Part shown: positions 32,806 to 40,871 of the stretch, piece by piece
Layout of the letters: each line of letters opens with the position of its first letter
Position numbering within the stretch: the stretch's first letter is position 1
Assembly: GCA_016288205.1 (NCBI GenBank)
Contig: JAEEYO010000046.1
Location: 1-42,410 of the forward strand
DNA: 42,410 bases
Direction of reading: 5' to 3'
Origin: Treponema sp.
Lineage (GTDB): Bacteria; Spirochaetota; Spirochaetia; Treponematales; Treponemataceae
Notes under the pieces: generated by a model
The model's input: only the letters and a program-made list of their open reading frames with translations
Database searches by the model: none
Told to the model about the DNA's origin: nothing
Program-made: the position numbers and the translations under genes

Positions 32806-33572
32806 TTTACAGCCTCCGTCTCTTCATAACCAGAATTTTTCATTATTCTAGCCATTTGTTTTAATATGTATTGATCATAAGAATTAAGTCCTTCATCGTA
32901 TCTTGCTTCATAATATAAATCCGCATAATCTCCAACAAACTGTGCCTGTGATTCATAGAAGGGTAAATCGCTCAAGGTTTTATATTTAGTAAGATTAAAT
33001 TTTTCATATTGATATACATAACGGCTTACAGTGTTTCCATCATAAACAGGAGTTGTATACATGCCGCCATTGCCTTGAAAATAATGTGTTTCATAACCTA
33101 TCAATCTTCCCTTTTTAGCCATCTGTTCGTCTAAAAAAAATTCTCCAACCAATTTTACAAATGCTTTGGGATCTGAAAAATATTGAATTTGATGGAAGAT
33201 TTCATGTATAAAAGTGTTTTTGTTATTTAAGATGGAATTATCATATGTAGCTTTGTCATAAGCAATAAACATAAAGGGTAGAATTGGCAAAGAAATACCG
33301 CAATCCTCTGGTGCCCATGGTAAAAAGTTAGAGCAATAATAGACTGCAAGTCCCTCTTCACCTAATACTTGCTCTACAAAAATGGCTTCAAATTCATTTT
33401 TATAAATCCTTCCATCCGGATCCACATACCTCACCGGATTGTTCGCGGCGTAGGCATACAAATCGCCATAATACGGAACGTTTTTGTGCCGGAGGTCGAG
33501 ATACTTTCCGACTGAAATCCAGTTTTTAGATGGAGAGAAATTAGGATTTTTTAAGCACACTTGTGAAGTCAT
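32781..33572 (-). CDS. Compact Rhs-tail cassette with HExxH metallopeptidase toxin
   Basis: 263 residues. A compact leader of about 55 residues (KNPNFSPSKNWISVGKYLDL, then NVPYYGDLYAYAANNP) ends with VRYVDPDGR, the usual Rhs border. The variable domain follows: YKNEFEAIFVEQVLGEEGL and the zinc motif FIHEIFHQIQYF (HExxHxxQ, as in metallopeptidase tips of other Rhs proteins), then ESQAQFVGDYADLYYEARYD, where Glu/Asp could be the third ligand. The ATG has GAAAGGAG upstream with a small hairpin over it. The immunity candidate overlaps its 3' end. The closest relative is the fused frame at 39.7-40.8 kb. Confidence 0.82.
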   Translation of the reverse strand: MTSQVCLKNPNFSPSKNWISVGKYLDLRHKNVPYYGDLYAYAANNPVRYVDPDGRIYKNEFEAIFVEQVLGEEGLAVYYCSNFLPWAPEDCGISLPILPFMFIAYDKATYDNSILNNKNTFIHEIFHQIQYFSDPKAFVKLVGEFFLDEQMAKKGRLIGYETHYFQGNGGMYTTPVYDGNTVSRYVYQYEKFNLTKYKTLSDLPFYESQAQFVGDYADLYYEARYDEGLNSYDQYILKQMARIMKNSGYEETEAVKWIESNIK

Positions 33573-33710
33573 TAAAAATATTCTCCTTTCATTAAATGCA
33601 TGGGTGAAAAAATGGATTTGCCAAGCATGTCTCCTTGGTGGGATGAATAACTACTGTTTCGTTCAATGAGCAAGTTACAAAGAATATAAAAAAGCATAGA
33701 CTGATTTTTA

Positions 33711-34241
33711 TCAGAAAAAAACATTGCATTTTTCATCCCCACTTGTTAATATATAGTACTCAAGATTATAATTTATTTTGTAAAAAACTCTTATATTCGT
33801 TTTTTCCTGATTTGAATACACATATACCAAAGTATAAATGTTTGGAGCATCAGTGTCAAAATCAATTACATAATGAGCAACATATTTTATCCCATCAATT
33901 ATGTATATCATTGAAGTTGTACCAACTATATTCCATTTGAGGTGTAGAATTTCATTGAAGAAGACCTTTTCAATTTCAACATTAAAAAGTTTATGAATGT
34001 CACCTTCCCTATATTCATTAGAAATTAAATCTTCTATAATATTTTCGGAATATGCATTGACTCGATTTGAATCCTCCAACATCTCCATAAACTGGATATA
34101 ATTGTTTCGTATCCCTGCTTTTTCAACAGCCAGCGTCATTTTTTCTTCAATCCCTTTCGTGCCATGTTGCTCGTTTTTGATTGAACTGCAAGCCATAAAA
34201 ATAAGGCTGATAAAGGCAAATAATATTCTTTTAGTTTTCAT
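33711..34241 (-). CDS. Lipoprotein, candidate immunity protein
   Basis: About 176 residues with a lipoprotein signal (MKTKRILFAFISLIFMAC, Cys at the lipobox). The mature domain is unrecognised: IEEKMTLAVEKAGIRNNY, EMLEDSNRVNAYSENI, LKWNIVGTTSMIYIIDGIKY. Start codons cluster (34253, 34244, 34241) at the end of the preceding Rhs gene, overlapping its stop, so translation is probably coupled; the tandem ATG pair at 34244/34241 fits the signal best. The partner would be the Rhs cassette at 34231-35163. The 138-nt gap after it (33573-33710) holds no gene. Confidence 0.68.
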   Translation of the reverse strand: MKTKRILFAFISLIFMACSSIKNEQHGTKGIEEKMTLAVEKAGIRNNYIQFMEMLEDSNRVNAYSENIIEDLISNEYREGDIHKLFNVEIEKVFFNEILHLKWNIVGTTSMIYIIDGIKYVAHYVIDFDTDAPNIYTLVYVYSNQEKTNIRVFYKINYNLEYYILTSGDEKCNVFF

Positions 34242-35163
34242 CATATATTTCATTATATCCCCACATTTTAAAATCTATATTCCCATCATTGTTGATATCT
34301 ATAAAAGATTGGGAAATTTTTCCTTCTTTACCTGTCTCTGGATCTATCTTAGTTGCTGTATATATTTGCATTTCATAAGTACTTATTTTTTGTTCTTCAG
34401 TAGCAGGACTTGAATTTCTTTCTGTAATAATAGATGGTTTGGCACCGATAGCTCTACTTTTATAGACTTCCTTAGCATTTGAAAAAGATTCTGTAATGTT
34501 TTTTTCTTTTGTAATTATAGATGTTATAGATTTAGTTTTAATAAATGAATTTACCATGGTTCCATCATCTTTCGCTAAACTCTTTAGATCTAGCGCAGTA
34601 GCACAAATTTCCTCTGCATCATTTCCTATAAATGTCCATCCAGCATCCTTTAAATCATTAACAATAGTTAAATCTTTAGATATGAGAGACTTAGGGTTTT
34701 CTCCCAATTTATTAATCAATTCCTGAACTTTTGCGTTTTTGGTTTTTCTCCCATCCGGATCCAAATACCTCACCGGATTGTTCGCGGCGTAGGCATACAA
34801 ATCGCCATTGATGTGATTAAACACCCCTCCCATGCCGGGCAAATTACCTGCATTTTCCGAGTTTCCTTTGCCAGCGGCAGGTATGTACTCACCTAAAGCC
34901 GGATCCGTGCTGATCCAGCGGCTGTACTTGGGGTCGAGGTACCGTGCACCCATATATATATTTCCTTGAGGTGTGGGAAATTGGGGTGTTTTTTGAACGC
35001 GGGAATTTTGAGGTTTGGTTGCGTCATTTAGCAGGAATGAGTAGCGGAGGAGGAAGAGAAATAAGTCGGTAACGAAGCCCTGTCGTGTACTCTGTTCTGA
35101 TGTTGTTATGAGCAGGGAGGTGAGGATATTTCTATGCGCGAGTTTCGTTTCTCTGTCGGTCAT
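34231..35163 (-). CDS. Rhs-tail cassette with unknown toxin domain
   Basis: 310 residues: a leader of about 65 residues (LLITTSEQSTRQGF, FLFLLRYSFLLNDATKPQNS), the Rhs tail (GARYLDPKYSRWISTDPALG, NLPGMGGVFN, LYAYAANNPVRYLDPDGR), then a C-terminal domain of about 175 residues I do not recognise. It contains KDAGWTFIGNDAEEICATAL and near its end DINNDGNIDF, resembling a calcium-binding EF-hand loop. No clear Shine-Dalgarno is present; TTGACA-17-TATAGA ends 7 nt before ATG. The lipoprotein gene downstream is the likely immunity partner, which points to a periplasmic target. Confidence 0.78.
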   Translation of the reverse strand: MTDRETKLAHRNILTSLLITTSEQSTRQGFVTDLFLFLLRYSFLLNDATKPQNSRVQKTPQFPTPQGNIYMGARYLDPKYSRWISTDPALGEYIPAAGKGNSENAGNLPGMGGVFNHINGDLYAYAANNPVRYLDPDGRKTKNAKVQELINKLGENPKSLISKDLTIVNDLKDAGWTFIGNDAEEICATALDLKSLAKDDGTMVNSFIKTKSITSIITKEKNITESFSNAKEVYKSRAIGAKPSIITERNSSPATEEQKISTYEMQIYTATKIDPETGKEGKISQSFIDINNDGNIDFKMWGYNEIYDEN

Positions 35164-35170
35164 TTCTCAA

Positions 35171-35199
35171 TCTATACACCTTTTAATTTTTATTGTCAA
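35171..35199 (-). promoter_or_regulatory. Cassette-specific promoter, near-leaderless
   Basis: Minus-strand TTGACA (35194-35199), 17-nt spacer, TATAGA (35171-35176), 7 nt before the ATG at 35163. It shows that at least one orphan cassette can be transcribed on its own. Confidence 0.65.
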
Positions 35200-35229
35200 G
35201 CAAGATAGTTTACAATAAATTTCGTAATT

Positions 35230-35861
35230 TTACTCCCCATCGTAATAGAAAATGCCATCTCGATGAAGCCACTTCTCATAGAAATCCTCGTTTACAAAAT
35301 CTTCAATGTCTCTTATGGCTTTTTCTGTAGCCGGCATGGTCCACAACTCGCTTATCTTGAAACTTATTGTATTATATTTGTCCTGACAAAATGATAAGTG
35401 TACGCCTCCGTTTTTTAGCAACGATTCTCTGTACTCGTCCATGGTAGGCAGACGGTTTTTATCCTTTGCAGGATTTTCCCTGCACACCCACAGCAGGATA
35501 TCTTCTGGCTCACGCATTCCATCTCTGGGAACTGACACTGTTATTATTTGGTTAGGAATAAGTATCAGATACGGAATCCCCATTTCACAATCTTCATCGT
35601 CTGAATATGACGGCATTTTATTTATGCTGTATATGTTTCTAGTTTTTTCGCCATTAGAGTCTTTGAATTTTCCCACGGCAGTTAATTGAAAAAAATTGTT
35701 GACATATACAACGGAATCTGTAGTGTTTATAATATCAACCTGCACATTCTCGGGAAGTTGAATCGGCTCCTCTTGTTTTTTGTTTTACATGATATAAATA
35801 GCATCAAAATAAATAAAAAGTATATATTAGAAGTTTTACTATTTCTCAACGAAGCAAACAT
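35230..35861 (-). pseudogene. Immunity lipoprotein interrupted by a homopolymer frameshift
   Basis: A start at ATG 35861, with GGAGGAG 8 nt upstream and 23 nt inside the end of the preceding toxin gene, gives MFASLRNSKTSNIYFLFILM and then LFISCK, a good lipoprotein signal. The frame shifts relative to the rest of the gene (171 codons open from 35745 to 35230) at a run of six T/A at 35776-35781. One extra base in that run would restore a lipoprotein of about 210 residues continuing KQEEPIQLPENVQVDI. The mature part (WVCRENPAKDKNRLPTMDEY, ending YEKWLHRDGIFYYDGE) is unrecognised. This could be phase variation, true inactivation or a sequencing error. Confidence 0.7.
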
Positions 35862-36552
35862 GCCCAGACTCCTCCATTCGTTTTTTCATCTTCAACTCCT
35901 CTCTGATTTCGTTTTCCTTCTCAACGGCATTTCCATTTACACCTTTTGCAATAGGATATGCATGTCCATAGAATTCATGTATAAAAAGTTCTTCAACAGT
36001 TTTTGGTGTATGCATTGAGCCGTCCGCATATTTTATGAGCACACCTCCTCGTTTGGACAGATGAATCTGTATTTCACCGTTCATTTCTGTTGTCACGCCT
36101 CCGTTTGACTGTGTACAAATGTCCTCAACAAGTATGTTACCGTTTGAGTAATTAATGAGCATCTCGCTGAACTCAATGGTAATTGTCTTGTCTGTCAGAG
36201 AAATGGCATCATCCAATGCCGCTGAGATTTTCTGCGACCTGCCATGTCCGAAGAAACCGTTAGTCCTATCTCCAACTCTATATAAGGATCCGTCAGCAGA
36301 AACATCATATTTATATTTTGAGACATTATTTATTACTTTGAGAAGCATATTCTTTTCTTCATCGGAAGACCATTTTAATTTGACAATTCGTCCATCCGGA
36401 TCCACATACCTCACCGGGTTGTTTGCGGCGTAGGCATACAAATCGCCATAATACGGCATGTTTCTACGCCGGATTTCGAGATGCTTTCCGACTGAAATCC
36501 AGTTTTTGAGGGGAGAGAGGTTGGGATTTTTTGAGCAAAACTGTGTAGTCAT
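35839..36552 (-). CDS. Compact Rhs-tail cassette with HExxGH metallopeptidase toxin
   Basis: 237 residues. It has the compact leader (MTTQFCSKNPNLSPLKNWIS, MPYYGDLYAYAANNP), the border VRYVDPDGR, then a domain of about 180 residues. This domain ends TVEELFIHEFYGHAYPIAKG followed by GNAVEKENEIREELKMKKRM, a zinc motif HEFYGH plus a downstream EN-x2-R pattern seen in several Rhs-tip metallopeptidases. The start at 36552 has GAAAGGAG upstream with a hairpin over it (TTTCACT/AGTGAAA); the 15 codons further up are not supported. The frameshifted lipoprotein overlapping its 3' end is the immunity candidate. Confidence 0.8.
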   Translation of the reverse strand: MTTQFCSKNPNLSPLKNWISVGKHLEIRRRNMPYYGDLYAYAANNPVRYVDPDGRIVKLKWSSDEEKNMLLKVINNVSKYKYDVSADGSLYRVGDRTNGFFGHGRSQKISAALDDAISLTDKTITIEFSEMLINYSNGNILVEDICTQSNGGVTTEMNGEIQIHLSKRGGVLIKYADGSMHTPKTVEELFIHEFYGHAYPIAKGVNGNAVEKENEIREELKMKKRMEESGHVCFVEK

Positions 36553-36566
36553 AAAAAATATTCTCC

Positions 36567-36589
36567 TTTCACTAAATATATGAGTGAAA
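36567..36589 (-). promoter_or_regulatory. Leader hairpin covering the ribosome binding site of a compact cassette
   Basis: TTTCACT and AGTGAAA form a perfect 7-bp stem with a 9-nt loop; the 3' arm runs into the GAAAGGAG site. A degenerate equivalent (TTTCA/TGAAA, 33587-33609) sits at the same place ahead of the 33.57-kb cassette. Confidence 0.5.
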
Positions 36590-36679
36590 ATAAACAATCA
36601 AAATAAAGAAATATCTAAAATCATTGAATTAATCCATTTATTAGGTATATATTTCCCTAATACTGGAACAAAAGAAAAT

Positions 36680-37099
36680 CTAGACTTCCATTTCAGCATC
36701 ATCAGTTATTTTTATATATGGCACTTCGTTTTCATCCAATAAAATATTTATTTTGGTATAAAGCCCTCCATAGGCGCAATATGAATAAAGACCTTCTCCA
36801 GGAAAATTTAACTCTATTGATTCAACTGGTTCGCCCTTGTATATTAACTTTACCAGACCAGAATTTGGACGACTGTTGAACCAAAATCTATAAGTCTTGC
36901 TCCTCTGCATTTTTTTTTGAAGCAAAGTATTATCTACTTTGTTGTTTGACCATGTAACTTGAATCTCTACGTCATAATTTGTGTAGTTGTAATAATCAAC
37001 AAAAATCTTATCTTTAAAACTTTCTTTATAACTGCATGAAAGAAAAATGAAAGGAATTATCAAGCATAATAATGTGCTACAAAATTTATTATTTCTCAT
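36680..37099 (-). CDS. Lipoprotein, immunity candidate of the lysozyme-like cassette
   Basis: 139 residues with a lipoprotein signal (MRNNKFCSTLLCLIIPFIFL, then SC). The mature domain is a short beta-rich protein (DYYNYTNYDVEIQVTWSNNK, SYCAYGGLYTKINILLDENE). ATG 37099 has GGAGG 6 nt upstream and lies 11 nt inside the end of the toxin gene, so translation is coupled. A periplasmic lipoprotein is a sensible inhibitor for a peptidoglycan-directed toxin. No named family. Confidence 0.75.
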   Translation of the reverse strand: MRNNKFCSTLLCLIIPFIFLSCSYKESFKDKIFVDYYNYTNYDVEIQVTWSNNKVDNTLLQKKMQRSKTYRFWFNSRPNSGLVKLIYKGEPVESIELNFPGEGLYSYCAYGGLYTKINILLDENEVPYIKITDDAEMEV

Positions 37100-38054
37100 C
37101 AAACACCTCCATTATATAATTCAGCAGATCCTTTTCTTCTTTTGTTCCGTTTTTTAGTGCTTTTTCAGTTCCTGCAAAAGTTATTATATTAGGTTCCTTG
37201 GCTTGTGCCTTTACTATCATTGACTTACCGCCATGATAGTAACCTATTCCGAATTTTGCTGCATCTTCAGCAGATCTGCCTTCTTTTTGTCTTCTGTCAA
37301 TACAAATTGATAAATATGCAGCTACAATAAAATCCTCAAGATCTGTATTTTTCATATCCTTTTTGAAATCACCAGAAAATTTTTTTCTTACTTCGCTTTC
37401 ATACTTCTTCATCTCACTTTTGAAAAGATTCCAAACATCATTATAAGCATCTTCGCCAACTTGTCCTCTACCAATAGTTGCTCCATCTATTCCAATACGC
37501 TCCAAAAAAGAAAGCCTTCTTGATTCAGCTTTATATAGATTTTCTACTTTTTTAACACTTATTATCCCTTTTGTTTTATCAGAAAGATTATTAGAACTTT
37601 TAAGAATTTCTATTGCAGCATCAATTTTTCTTCCATCCGGATCCACATACCTCACTGGATTGTTTGCTCCGTAGGCATACAAATCGCCATTGATGTGATT
37701 AAACACCCCTCCCATACCTGGTAAATTCTGGTTATGTTTACGAGCTTCATCGCTAACTGGGGCTTGCGGTATATACTCCCCCAGAGCCGGATCCACGCTG
37801 ATCCAGCGGCTGTACTTGGGGTCAAGGTACCGTGCACCCATATATATATTTCCTTGAGGGGCATTAAGTTGGGGTGTTTTTAAGCCGCAGGAATTTTGGG
37901 GTTTGGACGTGTCATTTAGCAGGAATGAGTAGCGGAGGAGGAAGAGGACTAGAGTGGACACAGATTGCATTTCTTTTTTACTATCCTCTATCCCATGGAA
38001 TTTGAGTAGAATAAGAAATTTATTTTGGTCTTGTGTAAATAATTCGTTCTTCAT
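37089..38054 (-). CDS. Rhs-tail cassette with lysozyme-like toxin candidate
   Basis: 321 residues: leader (MKNELFTQDQNKFLILLKFH, FLLRYSFLLNDTSKPQNS), the Rhs tail (YLDPKYSRWISVDPALGEYI, NLPGMGGVFN, LYAYGANNPVRYVDPDGR) and a C-terminal domain of about 185 residues. The latter has RIGIDGATIGRGQVGEDAYN near its start, FIVAAYLSICIDRRQKEGRS and AAKFGIGYYHGGKSMIVKAQ. The GRGQ segment and the helical make-up recall lysozyme or transglycosylase-type hydrolases of interbacterial toxins, and the Glu in the first segment could be catalytic; this is tentative. AGGGA precedes the ATG. The lipoprotein downstream is the immunity candidate. Confidence 0.78.
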   Translation of the reverse strand: MKNELFTQDQNKFLILLKFHGIEDSKKEMQSVSTLVLFLLRYSFLLNDTSKPQNSCGLKTPQLNAPQGNIYMGARYLDPKYSRWISVDPALGEYIPQAPVSDEARKHNQNLPGMGGVFNHINGDLYAYGANNPVRYVDPDGRKIDAAIEILKSSNNLSDKTKGIISVKKVENLYKAESRRLSFLERIGIDGATIGRGQVGEDAYNDVWNLFKSEMKKYESEVRKKFSGDFKKDMKNTDLEDFIVAAYLSICIDRRQKEGRSAEDAAKFGIGYYHGGKSMIVKAQAKEPNIITFAGTEKALKNGTKEEKDLLNYIMEVFDEK

Positions 38055-38071
38055 TCGTATTCCCTAAAATA

Positions 38072-38584
38072 TTATCGATATAAAAGGCACAAGAAAAAAT
38101 TATCCTTTGCTTTATATAAACGATATAATTTCCCTTCGGAAATATAAATTTTTGAATCTGCATTTTCCATAATATTTCTCTTATCATAAACAAGCACATA
38201 TTGATAATCAAGGAATCCCGGTTCCCATTCAAAGACCGTAAAATCATTACTATCTTCTATGACTTTACCAAATTCTCTACCATTATTTATGCTCATTTCA
38301 TACTTGGGAACCTCAATACACAATGCAAATCTATCCGGCACATCAAATTTTATCATAAGGAAAATACTGGTGCATAACAAAATTTGGATAAGAATGTTAT
38401 GGAACTTTCTAATGCAAAAAATCATTACAAGAGAATAGACGATGATAATACACATAAAAGCATTTATCATCCAATTGTAAAGAACATATCCGATTCGTTG
38501 TTTGATATAATATGAGAACAAAACAAAAATAATAGCAATGACTCCAATAAGTATAGCAAATATTTGTCGCTTATAATTTTTCAT
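38072..38584 (-). CDS. Membrane protein, immunity candidate of the Ntox44-like cassette
   Basis: 170 residues with three or four hydrophobic helices in the first 95 (IFAILIGVIAIIFVLFSYYI, YNWMINAFMCIIIVYSLVMI, ILIQILLCTSIFLMIKF) and a soluble C-terminal half (VPKYEMSINNGREFGKVIED). The start at 38584 has GAGG 7 nt upstream and lies 8 nt after the toxin stop. No named family. It is the only multi-helix immunity candidate next to an intact toxin frame here. Confidence 0.7.
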   Translation of the reverse strand: MKNYKRQIFAILIGVIAIIFVLFSYYIKQRIGYVLYNWMINAFMCIIIVYSLVMIFCIRKFHNILIQILLCTSIFLMIKFDVPDRFALCIEVPKYEMSINNGREFGKVIEDSNDFTVFEWEPGFLDYQYVLVYDKRNIMENADSKIYISEGKLYRLYKAKDNFFLCLLYR

Positions 38585-38592
38585 TTTTTTCC

Positions 38593-39639
38593 TCAAAATA
38601 TAATATTCAGAAAAGTTATTACCTGAATCACGGCTCGGCATTGTCGTATAATACTACCAGTTTTTGTATTATATCCTTCATTAAATCCTAAATTTTGAGC
38701 TGCCTGTGTAGCAGGTCCCTCTGTGCAGAGTCTTATAGATTTAGCAGCCTTCGAAGCCGAAAAAGATTGCAGTCCATCAAATCCGAGTCTTGCCTCAGAC
38801 CAACGAAGTCCATTTTTACCAGCTAAATAACCGGCTGCATAATTTCCGACATCTCGTGCAGAACCGAAAACTTTGGTTCCATTTTCATCTAATCCTAGTT
38901 GCATTCCTCTGTGACGGTATTGATTTAACTCTAGTCCTTTTCGTCCATCTTTTCCAATATCTTTGAAATCATATTGTTTCCCATTTAAAGCATTTGGCAT
39001 GTAATAGAACAAACTTGGCGTATTTGTTTTAAAATCATCCAAAAATTCGAGGCCAGAAGAATCACCGCAATCTATAACAGCATCCTTTACTAATCCATCA
39101 TCATCAAAGAAAGAATGCTCAGTAAGCATCTTCCCTAACACATCACCAGTCCGTATTCCATCTTTTTTTATATAAATATTTTTATCAGTATTAGCCTCTC
39201 CACTTAAGATAGTATATGTTCCATTTTCATTGTCACTTACCTCTAAATAATTGCCGTTTGGATCAGTATATTTAAGCGGATTATTTCCCGCATAATGGTA
39301 CAGATTAAAATTCACATGATTATAAATTCCACCGCATCCTGCGTCAGAGCCGCTCGCATACTCCCCCAATGCCGGATCCACGCTGATCCAGCGGCTGTAC
39401 TTGGGGTCAAGGTACCGTGCACCCATATATATATTTCCTTGAGGTGCATTAAGTTGGGGTGTTTTTTGATCGCGGGAATTTTGGAGTTCTGTCGTGTCAT
39501 TTAGCAGAAATGAGTAGCGGAGGAGGAAAGTGATGATATCGAATCCAGATTCCTCCTCATACAGGTGCTCCTTGGTTGCTATGCACATAGAGATAATAAA
39601 ATATTTGGTTGACTTTACTTGTTTTATATTACTGTTCAT
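38593..39639 (-). CDS. Rhs-tail cassette with possible Ntox44-type toxin
   Basis: 348 residues: leader (MNSNIKQVKSTKYFIISMCI, RYSFLLNDTTELQNSRDQKT), the Rhs tail (YLDPKYSRWISVDPALGEYA, YHYAGNNPLKYTDPNG) and a C-terminal domain of about 220 residues. That domain includes YYMPNALNGKQYDFKDIG, YRHRGMQLGLDENGTKVFGS and ARDVGNYAAGYLAGKNGLRW. The K-x-YDFK and DVGN-x-AAGY blocks resemble polymorphic toxin type 44, a predicted RNase, but this is from memory of the pattern. The last 15 residues may be altered. AAGGGA precedes ATG. The membrane protein 8 nt downstream is the immunity candidate. The leader lies in the duplicated 243-bp block. Confidence 0.75.
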   Translation of the reverse strand: MNSNIKQVKSTKYFIISMCIATKEHLYEEESGFDIITFLLRYSFLLNDTTELQNSRDQKTPQLNAPQGNIYMGARYLDPKYSRWISVDPALGEYASGSDAGCGGIYNHVNFNLYHYAGNNPLKYTDPNGNYLEVSDNENGTYTILSGEANTDKNIYIKKDGIRTGDVLGKMLTEHSFFDDDGLVKDAVIDCGDSSGLEFLDDFKTNTPSLFYYMPNALNGKQYDFKDIGKDGRKGLELNQYRHRGMQLGLDENGTKVFGSARDVGNYAAGYLAGKNGLRWSEARLGFDGLQSFSASKAAKSIRLCTEGPATQAAQNLGFNEGYNTKTGSIIRQCRAVIQVITFLNIIF

Positions 39640-39745
39640 TTTATCCCTTTTTCAAAAAATCCGATCATATCCTATCGAGATATTTTTCCTTTAATACCGT
39701 GAACTGACCATTTTGAAAAATTGTTTCCAGAAACAAATGTCCTCC
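39503..39745. repeat. 243-bp duplicated block, copy 2
   Basis: Copy of 32221-32463 with only scattered substitutions and no net indel. The flanking gene order (compact metallopeptidase cassette, immunity, long Rhs cassette) is also the same in both places, so the original duplication was larger and has diverged outside this block. Confidence 0.8.
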
Positions 39746-40837
39746 AAACCAGTTTATCTCAATTTTATAAGGACAATTCTCATAGAATTTATCCACATAA
39801 TCGGATACGTCCTTTTTTATAATTATTTCATTTTCGTTCTCTTCTAATTCAGACACATCTTCTCTGTAATAAATTTTCAGTTCATGTATTTGACCAATTT
39901 TCTTGGATTTGTTGGTCTTGTCCAATATGATTGTAACAAGATTTTTTTCATCCATATATATTGATTTTAGCAATGGCTTTTTATGTTCTTTGCTGGGAAT
40001 ATAACAATAAATGGATATAAATGAAAAGAGTGCGAAAAAAATAAATATTACTGCCTTTATTCCATATCGTTTAAAATCCATCTTACTGCCTTCTGTGTCT
40101 TCATATCCAGAATTTTTCATAGTTTGTGCCATTTGTCTTAATCTATATTTTTTATATCCGGGTAATCCTTCTCCAAATCTGGCATCAAAATATAATGTGG
40201 CATAATCACCAACAAACTGGGCCTGTGCCTCGTAAAAAGGTAAATCATTTAATGTTTTGTATTTTGAAAGGTTGAACGGTGAGTATTGATAAGTAAAGGA
40301 TTCAATTGGTATTCCATCATAAATAGGCTTTGTGTACATACTTCCGTCATGAAAAGAAATCGTCTCATATTCTTTTATGCTTCCCTTATGCTCTTTCTGC
40401 TCATTGAGGAAAAACTCTTTTATTAGATCAATCTGGCAAAGTGGATTTTGATAGTATTGAATCTGATGAAACAACTCGTGAATAAATGTATTCTTGTCGT
40501 TTGCCATTGGATTTACAAATGTATCAGCCTCATAGAAAATCCATCCGTTGACAAATGAACCTCCTCTACGACCGTTAGGTAGTATTTTAAAACTTGTAGT
40601 GTTATATGCAAAAACACCAACCTCACCTAACACTTGGTAGACAAACTCTTTTTCAAAAGGATCATCATATATTCTTCCATCCGGATCCACATATCTCACC
40701 GGGTTGTTTGCGGCGTATGCATACAAATCGCCATAATACGGAATGTTTTTATGCCGAATTTCAAGATGTTTTCCTAGTGAAATCCAGTTTTTGAGTGGGG
40801 AGGAATTGGGATTTTTTAAACGAAATTGTGTAGTCAT
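39665..40837 (-). CDS. Toxin-immunity fusion created by a 1-nt insertion
   Basis: 390 residues. The first 255 are a compact Rhs cassette (MTTQFRLKNPNSSPLKNWIS, PYYGDLYAYAANNPVRYVDP) with the metallopeptidase motif FIHELFHQIQYY and EAQAQFVGDYATLYFDARFG. From about residue 256 the frame continues as the immunity protein (MDFKRYGIKAVIFIFFALFS, ending NGQFTVLKEKYLDRI). In the paralogous pair at 32.4-33.6 kb the same two parts are separate overlapping genes. Removing one of two C at 40089-40090 would give the toxin end EAVRWILNDME and a stop, with the immunity ATG inside it. So the fusion probably arose by a single-base insertion, or is a sequencing artefact. Confidence 0.78.
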   Translation of the reverse strand: MTTQFRLKNPNSSPLKNWISLGKHLEIRHKNIPYYGDLYAYAANNPVRYVDPDGRIYDDPFEKEFVYQVLGEVGVFAYNTTSFKILPNGRRGGSFVNGWIFYEADTFVNPMANDKNTFIHELFHQIQYYQNPLCQIDLIKEFFLNEQKEHKGSIKEYETISFHDGSMYTKPIYDGIPIESFTYQYSPFNLSKYKTLNDLPFYEAQAQFVGDYATLYFDARFGEGLPGYKKYRLRQMAQTMKNSGYEDTEGSKMDFKRYGIKAVIFIFFALFSFISIYCYIPSKEHKKPLLKSIYMDEKNLVTIILDKTNKSKKIGQIHELKIYYREDVSELEENENEIIIKKDVSDYVDKFYENCPYKIEINWFGGHLFLETIFQNGQFTVLKEKYLDRI

Positions 40838-40871
40838 AAAAAAATTACCATTTATAATATGTCACCGAGTC

